Assembly (NCBI RefSeq): GCF_900100315.1
Contig: NZ_FNFF01000001.1
Coordinates: 1,116,001-1,180,000, forward strand
From: Streptomyces indicus
Lineage (GTDB): Bacteria; Actinomycetota; Actinomycetes; Streptomycetales; Streptomycetaceae
DNA length: 64,000 nt
Direction: 5' to 3'
Position 1 is the stretch's first letter. Each line of letters starts with the position of its first letter. This document shows, in pieces, positions 8,285 to 16,071 of this stretch. Below the pieces are notes generated by a model. It had not been told where the DNA came from. It saw only the letters and a list, made by a program, of their open reading frames with translations, and searched no databases. The translations under genes and the position numbers were made by a program.

Positions 8285-9237
8285 GCGAGGTGTGCTCCGG
8301 TGTGGGCGAGGGCTTCGTCCCGGGTGGCCTGGGCCGCGGTGCCGCCGTGGGCCCGCGTGGACAGGCCACCGCAGGCCACGGCGAACCGCAGGGCTTCGTA
8401 AGGGGGTTGGCCGTCGAGGGTCGCGGCGACGAAGCCGGCGTCGAAGCTGTCGCCCGCGCCGACGGCGTCGGCGACCTCCACCGGAAGGCCGGGCGCGCTG
8501 TGCAGGGTGCGGCCGTCGTGGCAGAGCGCGCCGTCCGCGCCGTTCTTGACCACGGTCAACGGGCCCTGTGCGGCGAGGAGTTCGGCCGCCTCGTGCGGGG
8601 TCCGTGCGTCCGGTCCGGCGAGGCGCCGGGCCTCCTGGGCGTTCGGCAGCAGGATGTCGGTCTCGGCGAGCACCGGGCCGAGTCCGTGCCACCGTCCCGA
8701 CGGATCGTCCTGGGTGTCGAGCGAGGTGGTCGCCCCGTACGAGCGTGCCGTGTGCAGGAGCCCGGGCAGGTCGGCGGCGAGCCGCGGCTGGAGGAAGTAC
8801 GAGGAGGTGTGGACGTGCCGGGCGGCGGCGAGCAGCTCCTCGGGTACGTCCGCGCCACTGACGGCGGTGAGGGTGCCGGGCGAGGTGAGGACGGCACGGT
8901 CGTCGCCGCGGGTGAGGACGACGGTGAGCGGGGTGGGCAGGGCGGGGTCCATGTGCAGGGCGCGGGTGTCCACGCCGCGGGCGGCGAGGGCGTCGCGCAG
9001 ATAGCGTCCGGCGTCGTCGTCCCCGACCCGGCCGGCGAAGGCCGTCCTCAGGCCGAGGCGCGCGGCCCCGCAGGCCATGATCGCGGCGGAGCCGCCGACG
9101 GTGAACGAGCCCGATGCCACGAGCTGTTCGCGCTGTCCGAAGGCGAGTGGTTCGGTGAGGGGGCCGAGGATGACGTCGGGGTTGGCGTCCCCGACGACGA
9201 GCAGGTCGTACCGGTGCGGCACACGATCGAGGCTCAT
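8281..9237 (-). CDS. PfkB-family carbohydrate kinase
   Basis: The 318-residue protein has both ribokinase-family signatures: the N-terminal substrate region (ASGSFTVGGSAAIMACGAARLG, about residues 40-62) and the C-terminal DAVGAGDSFDAGF motif, whose Asp is the catalytic base and whose GAGD forms the anion hole. It should phosphorylate a sugar with ATP. Start 9237 (MSLDRVPHRYDLLVVGDANPD) is preceded by GGTGGAG. It is the first gene of a two-gene operon with the GH4 glycosidase, reads divergently from the DeoR regulator, and with the SIS protein and class II aldolase could form a tagatose- or fructose-phosphate route. The exact sugar cannot be read from sequence. Confidence 0.9.
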   Translation of the reverse strand: MSLDRVPHRYDLLVVGDANPDVILGPLTEPLAFGQREQLVASGSFTVGGSAAIMACGAARLGLRTAFAGRVGDDDAGRYLRDALAARGVDTRALHMDPALPTPLTVVLTRGDDRAVLTSPGTLTAVSGADVPEELLAAARHVHTSSYFLQPRLAADLPGLLHTARSYGATTSLDTQDDPSGRWHGLGPVLAETDILLPNAQEARRLAGPDARTPHEAAELLAAQGPLTVVKNGADGALCHDGRTLHSAPGLPVEVADAVGAGDSFDAGFVAATLDGQPPYEALRFAVACGGLSTRAHGGTAAQATRDEALAHTGAHLA

Positions 9238-9438
9238 CACGGAGCTCCACCTGTGGAGGGCACGTCCCCGCCTCGGACACGGAACGGTCCTGGCGACTCG
9301 GTCCGGACTCACGGCGCTGCGGCCTGCATTACCGGCTGGGCGTACCTCTGCGCCGAGGTGCGGCATCGGCGCGCCAGGGAGTAAACCGAGCGCGCTCAGC
9401 CATGTCAAGAGCACGGAGTTGAGCGGAAGCGCGCCTGA

Positions 9439-9476
9439 TCGCGCAGATTCGCGCAAGATGCAGGTCCCGTACGGGA
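9439..9476. promoter_or_regulatory. Candidate DeoR operator: phased direct repeats and a 12-bp palindrome
   Basis: TCGCGCA occurs at 9439-9445 and again at 9449-9455, a 10-bp period, and a perfect palindrome TCCCGTACGGGA follows at 9465-9476. DeoR/GlpR proteins commonly bind helically phased direct repeats. The block lies in the 272-base divergent space between the kinase/glycosidase operon and the deoR-type gene, so it could control both. The rest of that gap shows only a short GAGCGCGCTC palindrome at 9389-9398. Confidence 0.45.
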
Positions 9477-9497
9477 TCAGGAACGCGCCCTCGGCAC

Positions 9498-9510
9498 TAT
9501 GCTCACCACG
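9498..9510 (+). promoter_or_regulatory. -10 box placing transcription start at or near the DeoR start codon
   Basis: TATGCT at 9498-9503 is a good -10 hexamer, and its expected start point falls on or next to the GTG at 9510. No Shine-Dalgarno sequence is visible before the GTG, so a leaderless mRNA is plausible. The matching -35 region is weak. Confidence 0.4.
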
Positions 9511-10268
9511 TGCTGAAAAGCGACCGCCACCTGCGCATCATCGAGCACGTCGCCGCGCACGGCAGCGCGGACGTGAGCCGTCTCTCGCTGCTGCTCGGCG
9601 TCTCCCAGGCGACCGTGCGCCGCGATCTCCAGCAGCTGAGCGAGCAGCGTCTGCTCGAGCGCACGCACGGGGGTGCGGTGCGCGGCGGGCTCAGTCTCGA
9701 ACTGCCGCTCCAGCACCGCCTCGACCAGCGCTCCCCGCAGAAGCAGGCGATCGCGCGGGCCGCGGCGGATCTCGTGCCCGAGGGGGCGGTGGTCGGCCTG
9801 ACCGGCGGGAGCACCACCACGGAGGTGGCGCGGCTCCTCGCCGACCGCGGGCCCGTCACGATCGTGACCAATGCCGTGAACATCGCGGCCGCGCTGGTGC
9901 TGCGGCCCGAGGTCACGCTGATCGTGGTCGGCGGCACGGCGCGCAAGGAGAGTTACGAACTGGTCGGCCCCATCGCCGAGAAGACCCTCGCCGACCACCA
10001 CACCGATATCGCCTTCCTCGGCGTGGACGGCATCAGCGCGGCCCAGGGGTGCACCACCCACGACCAGTTGGAGGCCGCGACGGACCGGGCGTTCGCACGG
10101 CACACGAGCAGCACGGTCGTGGTCGCCGAGCACACGAAGCTGGGCCGCGCCACCTTCGCGAAGATCTGCCCGGTGTCCGAGGTGCACACCCTCATCACCG
10201 ACGAGCGGGCGCCCGAGGGCGAGTTGGCGGCCATCGCGGCGGCGGGGGCGCGGATCACGGTGGTGTGA
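9510..10268 (+). CDS. DeoR/GlpR-family transcriptional regulator
   Basis: The 252-residue protein has the N-terminal DeoR helix-turn-helix (VSRLSLLLGVSQATVRRDLQ, about residues 22-41, then the wing ERTHGGAV) and the C-terminal DeoRC sensor fold with GGSTTTEVARLL, VVGGTARKE and TDIAFLGVDGI, which binds phosphorylated sugars. It should repress sugar genes until a sugar phosphate accumulates. The GTG at 9510 is used because the ATG at 9500 runs straight into a stop; no ribosome site precedes it. Divergence from the PfkB/GH4 operon makes that operon the likely target. Confidence 0.93.
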   Translation: MLKSDRHLRIIEHVAAHGSADVSRLSLLLGVSQATVRRDLQQLSEQRLLERTHGGAVRGGLSLELPLQHRLDQRSPQKQAIARAAADLVPEGAVVGLTGGSTTTEVARLLADRGPVTIVTNAVNIAAALVLRPEVTLIVVGGTARKESYELVGPIAEKTLADHHTDIAFLGVDGISAAQGCTTHDQLEAATDRAFARHTSSTVVVAEHTKLGRATFAKICPVSEVHTLITDERAPEGELAAIAAAGARITVV

Positions 10269-10307
10269 GGCGACGGCCCGGCGCCGCCGCCTCATCGCAC
10301 CGTTGGC

Positions 10308-11297
10308 TCAGCCGCGCGCGAGGGCGATGGACCCGGCCAGCCGGTCTCCCGCCTCGTAGATCATGTACGGCACCCCGCCGTCCGTGCCGAAGCAGGGTGC
10401 GGCCGCGCGGCCGCTCTCCGGGGCCGCGGACGAGGAGTCGTAGAAGACGCCCAGGTGGGTGCGGCGGGAGAAGTCGTTGCCGAGTTCGGTGATCAGGATG
10501 TTGCCGCCGCTGGCCTTGTCCGTGTGGTAGACGACGTACGTGCTGCCGCCGCGCGAGAGCAGGTGCGCACCGGACACGTTGACCGCGCCGACGTCGGCGT
10601 GGTCGATCAGCGGCTCGGCGGCGTACTGCCAGCTCAGCCCGTCCGGGGACCAACCCCAGCCGATGTCGCGGTGGTTGGTGGTGTCGTTGCGCATGAAGAC
10701 CATGACGTACTTGGCACCCCGGGCCGGCAGGTCGTGCCGGAAGACCCGGGCGTAGGAGGCCTCGGTGGTGCCCGCCGGGAGCATGGACGTGGTCAGGACG
10801 GTCCGGTCGTACGTGAAGTGGATGCCGTCCTTGGAGCGGGCGAGGCGCGTGGTGGTGTTCTCGCCGTGGAAGTACAGCCACAGCTCGCGGTGTTCGGCGT
10901 TCCACATCACGTGCGGCGAGGACACGTGGCTGACCTTGTAGTGCGGGGACCAGTCGTTCGACACGACCGGGTTGCCCGGGTACTCGGTGAACGGCCCTTC
11001 CAGGGAGTCCGCGTACGCGAGGCAGATGCCGCCGGGGGCGTCGTGCGGCGCGTAGTAGAGGTAGTAACGGCCCAACGGGGAGGTCAGCTTGTCGTAGACA
11101 CCCCGTACGCACGGGAAGATGATCTCGCCGGTGGGGTTGTAGGCGAGCTGCCCCGGGGTGAGCAGGGTGCGCACGTAGCGGTAGTCGGGGAAGCCGCCGG
11201 GAGCGGCGGCGGCCGCGGGGGCGCCGAGGGCGCCGAAGGTGAGGGCGGCTCCTCCGGTGGCGGCGGTCCGCAGGAAACGGCGGCGGTCGAGTGACAT
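10308..11297 (-). CDS. Tat-exported GH43-like beta-propeller protein
   Basis: The 329-residue product begins MSLDRRRFLRTA, a twin-arginine signal, followed by an Ala-rich h-region ending near residue 32. The mature part has repeated blade-like stretches (YYLYYAPHDAPGGICLAYAD, SSPHVMWNAEHRELWLYFHG, KYVMVFMRNDTTNHRDIGWG, STYVVYHTDKASGGNILITE) resembling five-bladed GH43/GH117-type propellers. The spacing of SPHVMW and the aromatic rims supports a glycan-active enzyme, but I cannot assign catalytic residues with confidence. AAGGAG precedes the ATG. It reads in the same direction as the LacI gene upstream, 159 bases away, and may be controlled by it. Confidence 0.72.
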   Translation of the reverse strand: MSLDRRRFLRTAATGGAALTFGALGAPAAAAAPGGFPDYRYVRTLLTPGQLAYNPTGEIIFPCVRGVYDKLTSPLGRYYLYYAPHDAPGGICLAYADSLEGPFTEYPGNPVVSNDWSPHYKVSHVSSPHVMWNAEHRELWLYFHGENTTTRLARSKDGIHFTYDRTVLTTSMLPAGTTEASYARVFRHDLPARGAKYVMVFMRNDTTNHRDIGWGWSPDGLSWQYAAEPLIDHADVGAVNVSGAHLLSRGGSTYVVYHTDKASGGNILITELGNDFSRRTHLGVFYDSSSAAPESGRAAAPCFGTDGGVPYMIYEAGDRLAGSIALARG

Positions 11298-11456
11298 GAG
11301 ATGCGGCTCCTTCGGGTGCGGGTACGGGTGCGTGCGGGTGGTGGGGGCATGCGGTGTGGGGCATGCGGGCAGGGGTGGTCGGCAGCCGGCGCGGTGCGGT
11401 GCAAACTGCCGTGCGGGGTCGTCGAGTTGTGGAGCGGCCGGGTCCGGCCTGGCGGG

Positions 11457-12548
11457 TTACGGAGCGGGCGGCGGCGGTCCGGCGGTGTGCCCGGAACGGA
11501 ACGCGCAGGGCACGAGCGGGGAGCAGTCGGCCCCGCCTTCGGTGAGGAGTGCGGTGAGGGTGCGGACGGCGGCGGCACCCAACTCGGCCTTGGGGACGTC
11601 GAAGCCGGTGGGTTCGGTGCGGCCGGCGAGGTCGGCGGGCGGTGCGCCGAGGAGGGCGAGCGAGAGGTCGGCCGGTGCGGTGAGCCCGGCCGCGTCGACG
11701 GCGGCGACCAGGGCCCGCCAGGCGGCGCAGGTGTCGGTCTCCTCTGCCACGAACGCCGTGACGCCCTCGGCGAGCCGGGCGCGTACCCAGGAGGCCGTGA
11801 TCTCGGCGGCGGGGTCGGCGACGCGCACGACGGGGCCGGGCCCGGCGTCCGAAGCCCGCGCCAACTCCCCCTCCCCCAGGGCCGCGCGGAATCCGCGCTC
11901 GCGGTCGACGGAGGCGAGCGCCTGGTCGCTCTCACAGACGAGCACCATGCGCCGGTGGCCGAGGGCGGCGAGCCGCCGTACGACCTCCGCCGTGGCCGCC
12001 GCGTAGTCGGCACCGACCCAGGCCAGGCCCTCGAGTTCGTCGCGGCGGCCGATGTGCACCGCCGGATAGCCCTGCTCGACCAGCCGGCGCAACGGGTCCG
12101 CCGGCACGTGCCGCCCCAGGAACAGGCAGCCGTCGGCCAGCCGCACCCGGTTCAGCTCGGCCGCCCCGCCGCCGCCCCGCCCCGGTGCGGCGCTCGACCC
12201 GGTGAACAGCACGAGGTCGTAGCCGCGCGCGACGGCCTCCTGCTCGACCCCGACCAGGATCGGGTAGTACGAGTGCGCCACATCCGTGGGGAAGGTGGCG
12301 GTGAAGCTGAACACCCCGAGCAGGTCGTTGCGGGCCGCCGCCAGGCGCCGGGCGGCCGGGTCGGGCGCGTACCCCAACTGCCGTGCGGCTTCGAGGACTC
12401 GGGCCCGGGTGTCCGGGTGCAGCGCGATGCCCTGCTTGTTGCCGCTCAGGACCAGCGACACCGTGGTCTGCGAGACCCCGGCGAGCCGGGCCACCTCCGC
12501 CTGCCGCGGACGCCCCCGCCGCGCCTTCGCCACCGGCTGCTCGGCCAT
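11457..12548 (-). CDS. LacI-family transcriptional regulator
   Basis: The 363-residue protein has a basic tail, the LacI helix-turn-helix (AEVARLAGVSQTTVSLVLSG, about residues 17-36), the hinge (ARVLEAARQLGYAPDPAARRLA) and a periplasmic-binding-protein-like sensor domain. The sensor is somewhat diverged: the usual VFVANDQMA-type segment reads AFVAEETDTCAAW, and the typical VGFDD is LALLGAP. The C-terminus is Pro-rich. A perfect 20-bp palindrome lies 12 bases upstream of the start codon, which is strong evidence for autoregulation. Likely targets are its own gene, the GH43-like gene behind it and the divergent SIS/aldolase operon. Confidence 0.93.
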   Translation of the reverse strand: MAEQPVAKARRGRPRQAEVARLAGVSQTTVSLVLSGNKQGIALHPDTRARVLEAARQLGYAPDPAARRLAAARNDLLGVFSFTATFPTDVAHSYYPILVGVEQEAVARGYDLVLFTGSSAAPGRGGGGAAELNRVRLADGCLFLGRHVPADPLRRLVEQGYPAVHIGRRDELEGLAWVGADYAAATAEVVRRLAALGHRRMVLVCESDQALASVDRERGFRAALGEGELARASDAGPGPVVRVADPAAEITASWVRARLAEGVTAFVAEETDTCAAWRALVAAVDAAGLTAPADLSLALLGAPPADLAGRTEPTGFDVPKAELGAAAVRTLTALLTEGGADCSPLVPCAFRSGHTAGPPPPAP

Positions 12549-12560
12549 GGTCGACTCCCC

Positions 12561-12580
12561 TGACTAATGCGCATTAGTCA
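12561..12580. promoter_or_regulatory. Perfect 20-bp palindromic LacI operator
   Basis: TGACTAATGCGCATTAGTCA is a perfect palindrome with a central GC, as expected for a LacI-family operator. It overlaps the leader of the adjacent lacI-type gene, whose start codon is 12 bases away. It is AT-rich compared with its surroundings. Confidence 0.85.
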
Positions 12581-12667
12581 CCGGCAGCGCGCGGGGCGCC
12601 GTCGTGCGATGCGGATCGAGCCGAACCCTGCCGCCCCCGCGAAAGCAGCGTCAAGAGGGGTGGCCGG

Positions 12668-12683
12668 CTAATGCCCGACTAAT
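12668..12683. promoter_or_regulatory. Second operator region: two direct half-sites
   Basis: CTAATGC (12668-12674) and GACTAAT (12677-12683) repeat the half-site of the palindrome at 12561-12580, in direct orientation about one helical turn apart. They lie between the LacI gene and the divergent SIS operon, so looping or cooperative binding with the first site is possible. The remainder of the 328-base gap holds only the SIS promoter. Confidence 0.5.
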
Positions 12684-12810
12684 AGCGGACGGGCCCGATG
12701 CGGGCCTGCGACCAGGGGCGATACGGGTCCGCGAGGACGTGCGCCGGGGGCCTGGGAGCGATGCATCCCGCCCTGCGTCCGCGTGCTCGGCCGAGCGCTC
12801 ACCCGATTGC

Positions 12811-12838
12811 TTGCTCCTGCTCGAACAGAGGCTATATC
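12811..12838 (+). promoter_or_regulatory. Predicted promoter of the SIS/aldolase operon
   Basis: TTGCTC at 12811-12816 and TATATC at 12833-12838 are separated by 16 bp and lie 38 bp upstream of the SIS gene. The AT-rich stretch after them stands out in this GC-rich window. An alternative -35, TTGCTT at 12807, would give a 20-bp spacer. Confidence 0.5.
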
Positions 12839-12876
12839 TTGCAGAAACAATCATCCCGATGACTGGAGTCGCGCGC

Positions 12877-13761
12877 ATGAGCCACGTGCACAAGGAACTG
12901 ACCAGCCAGCCGGAGTGCTGGGAGCGCGCCGCGGCGCTGGCCGCGGAGCACCGCGATGTACTCGGCGCCTCCGGCGAGCGGATCGCCGTGGTGGGGTGCG
13001 GCACGTCGTTCTTCATGGCGCAGGCCGTCGCCGCGCTGCGGGAGTCGGCGGGACTCGGCGAGACCGACGCCTTCGCGGCCTCGGAGTTCCCGGTCTCGCG
13101 CGCGTACGACCGCGTCATAGCCCTGACCCGCTCCGGCACCACGACCGAAGTGCTGCGGCTGCTCGGCGAGTTGCGCGGCCGTACGGCGACGACGGCGATC
13201 ACCGCCGATCCGCACACGCCGGTGATGGAGGCCGCGGACGACGTGGTCGTGCTCGCGTTCGCCGACGAGGAGTCGGTGGTGCAGACCCGCTTCGCCACCA
13301 CCGCGTTCACGCTGCTCCGCGCCCACCTCGGGCTGCACACGCCGCAGGCCGTGGCCGACGCGCGCACCGCGCTGGCCGAGCCGCTGCCCGAAGGGCTCGT
13401 GGAGTGCGCCCAGTTCAGCTTCCTCGGCCGCGGCTGGACCAACGGCCTGGCACAGGAGGCAGCCCTGAAGATGCGTGAGGCCTCCCTGTCGTGGACCGAG
13501 GCCTACCCGGCGATGGAGTACCGGCACGGCCCGATCTCCATCTCGACCACGGACACGGCCACATGGATGTTCGGCGAGGCGCCGGAGGGTCTCGCCGCGC
13601 AGGTCGGCGAGACCGGTGCGCTCTGGATCGAGGGCACGCTCGACCCGCTGGCCGAGCTGGTGCGCGCCCAGCGCCTGGCCGTCGCCGTGGCCGCGCTCAA
13701 GGGCCTGGACCCGGACCGGCCGCGGCACCTGACCCGTTCCGTCGTCCTGCCCTCGGCCTGA
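12877..13761 (+). CDS. SIS-domain sugar-phosphate isomerase/deaminase-like protein (AgaS/GlmS-isomerase type)
   Basis: The 294-residue protein contains two SIS folds; the first has GCGTSFFMAQ near residue 40 and TRSGTTTEVL near 84, the Ser/Thr loop that binds sugar phosphates. MEYRHGP near residue 212 matches the GlmS isomerase family, and there is no N-terminal glutaminase domain. Such stand-alone proteins isomerise or deaminate amino-sugar phosphates. ATG 12877 is preferred over ATG 12859 because GGAG lies 9 bases before it. It is followed after 25 bases by the aldolase gene, consistent with a route from an amino-sugar or ketose phosphate to trioses. Confidence 0.87.
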   Translation: MSHVHKELTSQPECWERAAALAAEHRDVLGASGERIAVVGCGTSFFMAQAVAALRESAGLGETDAFAASEFPVSRAYDRVIALTRSGTTTEVLRLLGELRGRTATTAITADPHTPVMEAADDVVVLAFADEESVVQTRFATTAFTLLRAHLGLHTPQAVADARTALAEPLPEGLVECAQFSFLGRGWTNGLAQEAALKMREASLSWTEAYPAMEYRHGPISISTTDTATWMFGEAPEGLAAQVGETGALWIEGTLDPLAELVRAQRLAVAVAALKGLDPDRPRHLTRSVVLPSA

Positions 13762-13786
13762 CGGACAGGGAAGGGGGGAGAGTCCG

Positions 13787-14641
13787 ATGCCACTCGCCGA
13801 GACCGGCGCACTCGTCGCCGAGGCCGCCGCGAAACAGCGCGCCGTAGCCGCGTTCAACATCATCACGCTCGAACACGTCGAGGCCGTCGTCACGGGCGCC
13901 GAGACCGCCGCGTCCCCGGTGATCCTCCAGATCAGCGAGAACGCGGTCGCCTTCCGCGGCGGCCGGCTGCTCCCGCTCGCGCGGGCCGCCGTCGCCCTCG
14001 CCGAGACGGCTTCCGTCCCGGTGTCGCTGCACCTGGACCACGTCAAGAAGGACGAGCTGCTGCGGCAGGCGGCCGACGCCGGGTTCAGCTCGGTGATGTA
14101 CGACGCGGCGCATCTGCCGTACGGGAAGAACCTCGCCGCCACGCGCGCCGCCGCCGACTGGGCGCACACCCAAGGTCTGTGGATCGAGGCCGAGTTGGGC
14201 GAGGTGGGCGGCAAGGACGGCAGGCCCCCGCTCGACCCGCACGCGCCCGGCGCTCGCACCGATCCGGACGAGGCCCGCGCCTTCGTCGCCGACTCGGGGG
14301 TGGACGCGCTCGCGGTGGCCGTCGGCAGCTCGCACGCGATGACCTCGCGCACGGCGGCCCTCGACCACGCGCTGATCGCCCGGCTGCGCGAGACGCTCAA
14401 CGTGCCGCTGGTGCTGCACGGTTCCTCCGGCGTCCCGGACGCGGAGCTCGCCGAGGCGGTCGCCGGCGGCATCGCGAAGGTCAACGTCGGCACGGCCCTG
14501 AACATCGCCCTCACCGGTGCCGTGCGCACCTACCTCGCCGATCACGAGAGCGTGGTGGACCCGCGCAAGTACCTGGCGCCCGGACGCGAGGCGATGGCGG
14601 CAGCGGTGGCGCGGACGATTGGGGTGCTCGCCGCCGGGTGA
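13787..14641 (+). CDS. Class II ketose-bisphosphate aldolase (GatY/AgaY/Fba type)
   Basis: This 284-residue enzyme has the complete class II aldolase set: LHLDH (residues 81-85) with catalytic Asp84 and zinc ligand His85, EAELGEVGG near 134-142, zinc ligand His183 in GSSHAM, His211 in HGSSGVPD and the phosphate loop KVNVGT at 231-236. It cleaves a ketose 1,6-bisphosphate into two trioses using Zn2+. The length is that of the short tagatose/fructose bisphosphate aldolases. GGGGAG lies upstream of the ATG. Together with the PfkB kinase and SIS protein it supports a tagatose-bisphosphate-like route; fructose bisphosphate is the alternative substrate. Confidence 0.93.
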   Translation: MPLAETGALVAEAAAKQRAVAAFNIITLEHVEAVVTGAETAASPVILQISENAVAFRGGRLLPLARAAVALAETASVPVSLHLDHVKKDELLRQAADAGFSSVMYDAAHLPYGKNLAATRAAADWAHTQGLWIEAELGEVGGKDGRPPLDPHAPGARTDPDEARAFVADSGVDALAVAVGSSHAMTSRTAALDHALIARLRETLNVPLVLHGSSGVPDAELAEAVAGGIAKVNVGTALNIALTGAVRTYLADHESVVDPRKYLAPGREAMAAAVARTIGVLAAG

Positions 14642-14649
14642 CGCACCAC

Positions 14650-14681
14650 GGCAGCGGTGCGGCGCGGACCGCGCCGCTGCC
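14650..14681 (+). terminator. Terminator hairpin after the aldolase gene
   Basis: A 13-bp stem (14650-14662 with 14669-14681) containing one G-U pair closes a 6-base loop. It starts 9 bases after the aldolase stop. Confidence 0.75.
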
Positions 14682-14690
14682 ATGCCTGCC

Positions 14691-14750
14691 CTCGTTGCCG
14701 CTCATTCCCGCCCGTTGCCGTCCGTTGCCACCCGTTGCCGCTCGTGACGA
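14691..14750. repeat. 10-bp tandem repeat, about five to six imperfect copies
   Basis: Successive ten-mers read CTCGTTGCCG, CTCATTCCCG, CCCGTTGCCG, TCCGTTGCCA, CCCGTTGCCG and a decayed CTCGTGACGA. The repeated core is CCGTTGCC with exactly one helical turn between copies. It lies between the aldolase terminator and the PNPOx-like gene. Phased binding sites or simple slippage could both explain it. Confidence 0.8.
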
Positions 14751-14837
14751 AGTCCTTTACCGTACGGGCGATCAGCACGGAATGCGTCGTCACACCCGAG
14801 TACCACTGACGACATCAGCAGCCAGGGGGCCTTCACA

Positions 14838-15530
14838 GTGTCGGAAATCGTCGAAGCGCAGGCACAGAGCGAACAGCCCGGCGACCCCGAGATCGGCGTC
14901 ACCGAGCGGACCAGGCACCGCAGGCTGCGCGAGAACGGGAGGGTCCGCAAGGCCGACCTCGACGCCGTGCTGGCGGCCGGTTTCGTCTGTCACCTCGGGG
15001 TCGTGGTCGACGGCACGCCCATGGTCGTCCCGACGTGTTACGGCGCCACCGCGGACACGCTCTACTTCCACGGCTCGGTCGCGAGCCGGAGTCTGCGCGA
15101 GGCCCCGGCGGCCGAGGTGTGCGTGACGGTGACGCACGTGGACGGCCTCATCCTGGCCCGTTCGGTCTTCGAGCACGGGATCGCCTACCGCTGCGCGATG
15201 GTCTACGGCGTCCCCCGCGTGACCGAGGGCGAGGAGAAGCTCGAGGGTCTGCGCGTCCTCACCGAGCAGTGCGCCCCGGGCCAGTGGGACTACGCGCGCG
15301 GCCCGTCCCGCAAGGAACTGGCCGCCACCACGCTCCTGGCCCTCGACCTGGCCGAGGCCTCCGTCAAGATCGCGGCCGGCCCCCCGGACGACGGCGAGGG
15401 CCCGGACGCGGCTCTGGGTTTGTGGGCGGGCAACGTCCCGATCCGCACGGTGCGCGACGCCCCCGTCCCCGCCCCCGACTTGGCACCCGGCATCGAACTC
15501 CCGGCTCACATCGCCGCGTTGCAGGGCTGA
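14838..15530 (+). CDS. Pyridoxamine 5'-phosphate oxidase-family FMN-binding protein
   Basis: The 230-residue cytoplasmic protein has the split-barrel flavin fold: FVCHLGVVVDGTPMVVPTCY (about residues 48-67), TLYFHGSVASRSLR with the phosphate-binding Ser/Arg pattern, VCVTVTHVDG and a FEHGIAYRCAMVYGVPRV strand pair. It belongs to the broad PNPOx-like group related to NimA nitroreductases and heme/F420-binding proteins, so the true substrate is uncertain. The GTG at 14838 has only a weak GGGGG stretch upstream. It appears to be a single-gene unit between two repeat or terminator regions. Confidence 0.85.
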   Translation: MSEIVEAQAQSEQPGDPEIGVTERTRHRRLRENGRVRKADLDAVLAAGFVCHLGVVVDGTPMVVPTCYGATADTLYFHGSVASRSLREAPAAEVCVTVTHVDGLILARSVFEHGIAYRCAMVYGVPRVTEGEEKLEGLRVLTEQCAPGQWDYARGPSRKELAATTLLALDLAEASVKIAAGPPDDGEGPDAALGLWAGNVPIRTVRDAPVPAPDLAPGIELPAHIAALQG

Positions 15531-15626
15531 GGAGCGCCCGTGCGGGCCCCGGGACGGACCGCAGGACCCGCCTGGTCAGGGGAACCCCGAGACAACCCCG
15601 AGAAGCCCCCAGCCTTCCCCGACATG

Positions 15627-15644
15627 TGTCAGATTCCTTTGACA
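15627..15644. promoter_or_regulatory. Inverted repeat upstream of the winged-helix regulator
   Basis: TGTCA (15627-15631) and TGACA (15640-15644) form a perfect inverted repeat with an 8-base spacer, and the right arm is part of TTTGACA, a -35-like box. It sits 56 bases before the regulator start and is a plausible autoregulatory site. Confidence 0.45.
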
Positions 15645-15699
15645 GGTGCGGCGGGTGGGCGCGACGGTGGCAGGGCCCGGAACGAGCGGAGGGATCGGC

Positions 15700-16071
15700 A
15701 TGGCACACGGTCCCGTCCCCTCGGGAGACGAGTTGCTGAAGGTGCTCTCGGCGCTGGGCAATCCGCACCGGATGCGGATCGTCGCGGCCCTGGCCGAGGG
15801 CCGCAACTACGTCAGCGCGCTGGCCCGTGACATCGGCATCGGCCGGCCGCTGCTGCACATGCATCTCCAGCGCCTGGAGGCGGCCGGGCTGATCAGCGGG
15901 TCCCTGGAGCTGTCCGAGAGCGGCAAGGCGATGAAGTTCTACGAGCTGACCCCGTTCTCGTACGCCCTGACCCCTCAGGCCGTGGCGGCCGCCGCGCGGA
16001 CGCTCACCGAGGAAGAGCGGACGCTCAAGGAAGAAGAGAAGAAGACGCCAGTGAAGGAGACCTCGACATGA
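15700..16071 (+). CDS. Winged-helix (ArsR-like) transcriptional regulator
   Basis: The 123-residue protein has an N-terminal winged helix: LLKVLSALGNPHRMRIVAAL, recognition helix IGIGRPLLHMHLQRLEAAGL, and wing GSLELSESGKAMKFYELTP. That is the ArsR/PadR-type fold without obvious metal-ligand cysteines. The C-terminus is a charged helix (EEERTLKEEEKKT) that may dimerise. GGAGGG 6 bases before ATG 15700 fixes the start over upstream alternatives. The stop overlaps the next ATG, so it is coupled to the small membrane protein and may sense or control membrane stress. The ligand is unknown. Confidence 0.85.
   Translation: MAHGPVPSGDELLKVLSALGNPHRMRIVAALAEGRNYVSALARDIGIGRPLLHMHLQRLEAAGLISGSLELSESGKAMKFYELTPFSYALTPQAVAAAARTLTEEERTLKEEEKKTPVKETST

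Noticed and set aside
5583-8369. A 928-residue minus-strand frame across the oxidoreductase and GH4 genes
   Set aside because: It spans two convergent real genes and a terminator, and reads as Pro/Arg-rich shadow sequence.
12801-12876. A DasR-type amino-sugar operator near the SIS gene
   Set aside because: No match to the ACTGGTCTAGACCAGT-like consensus is present; only a promoter and the LacI half-sites are.
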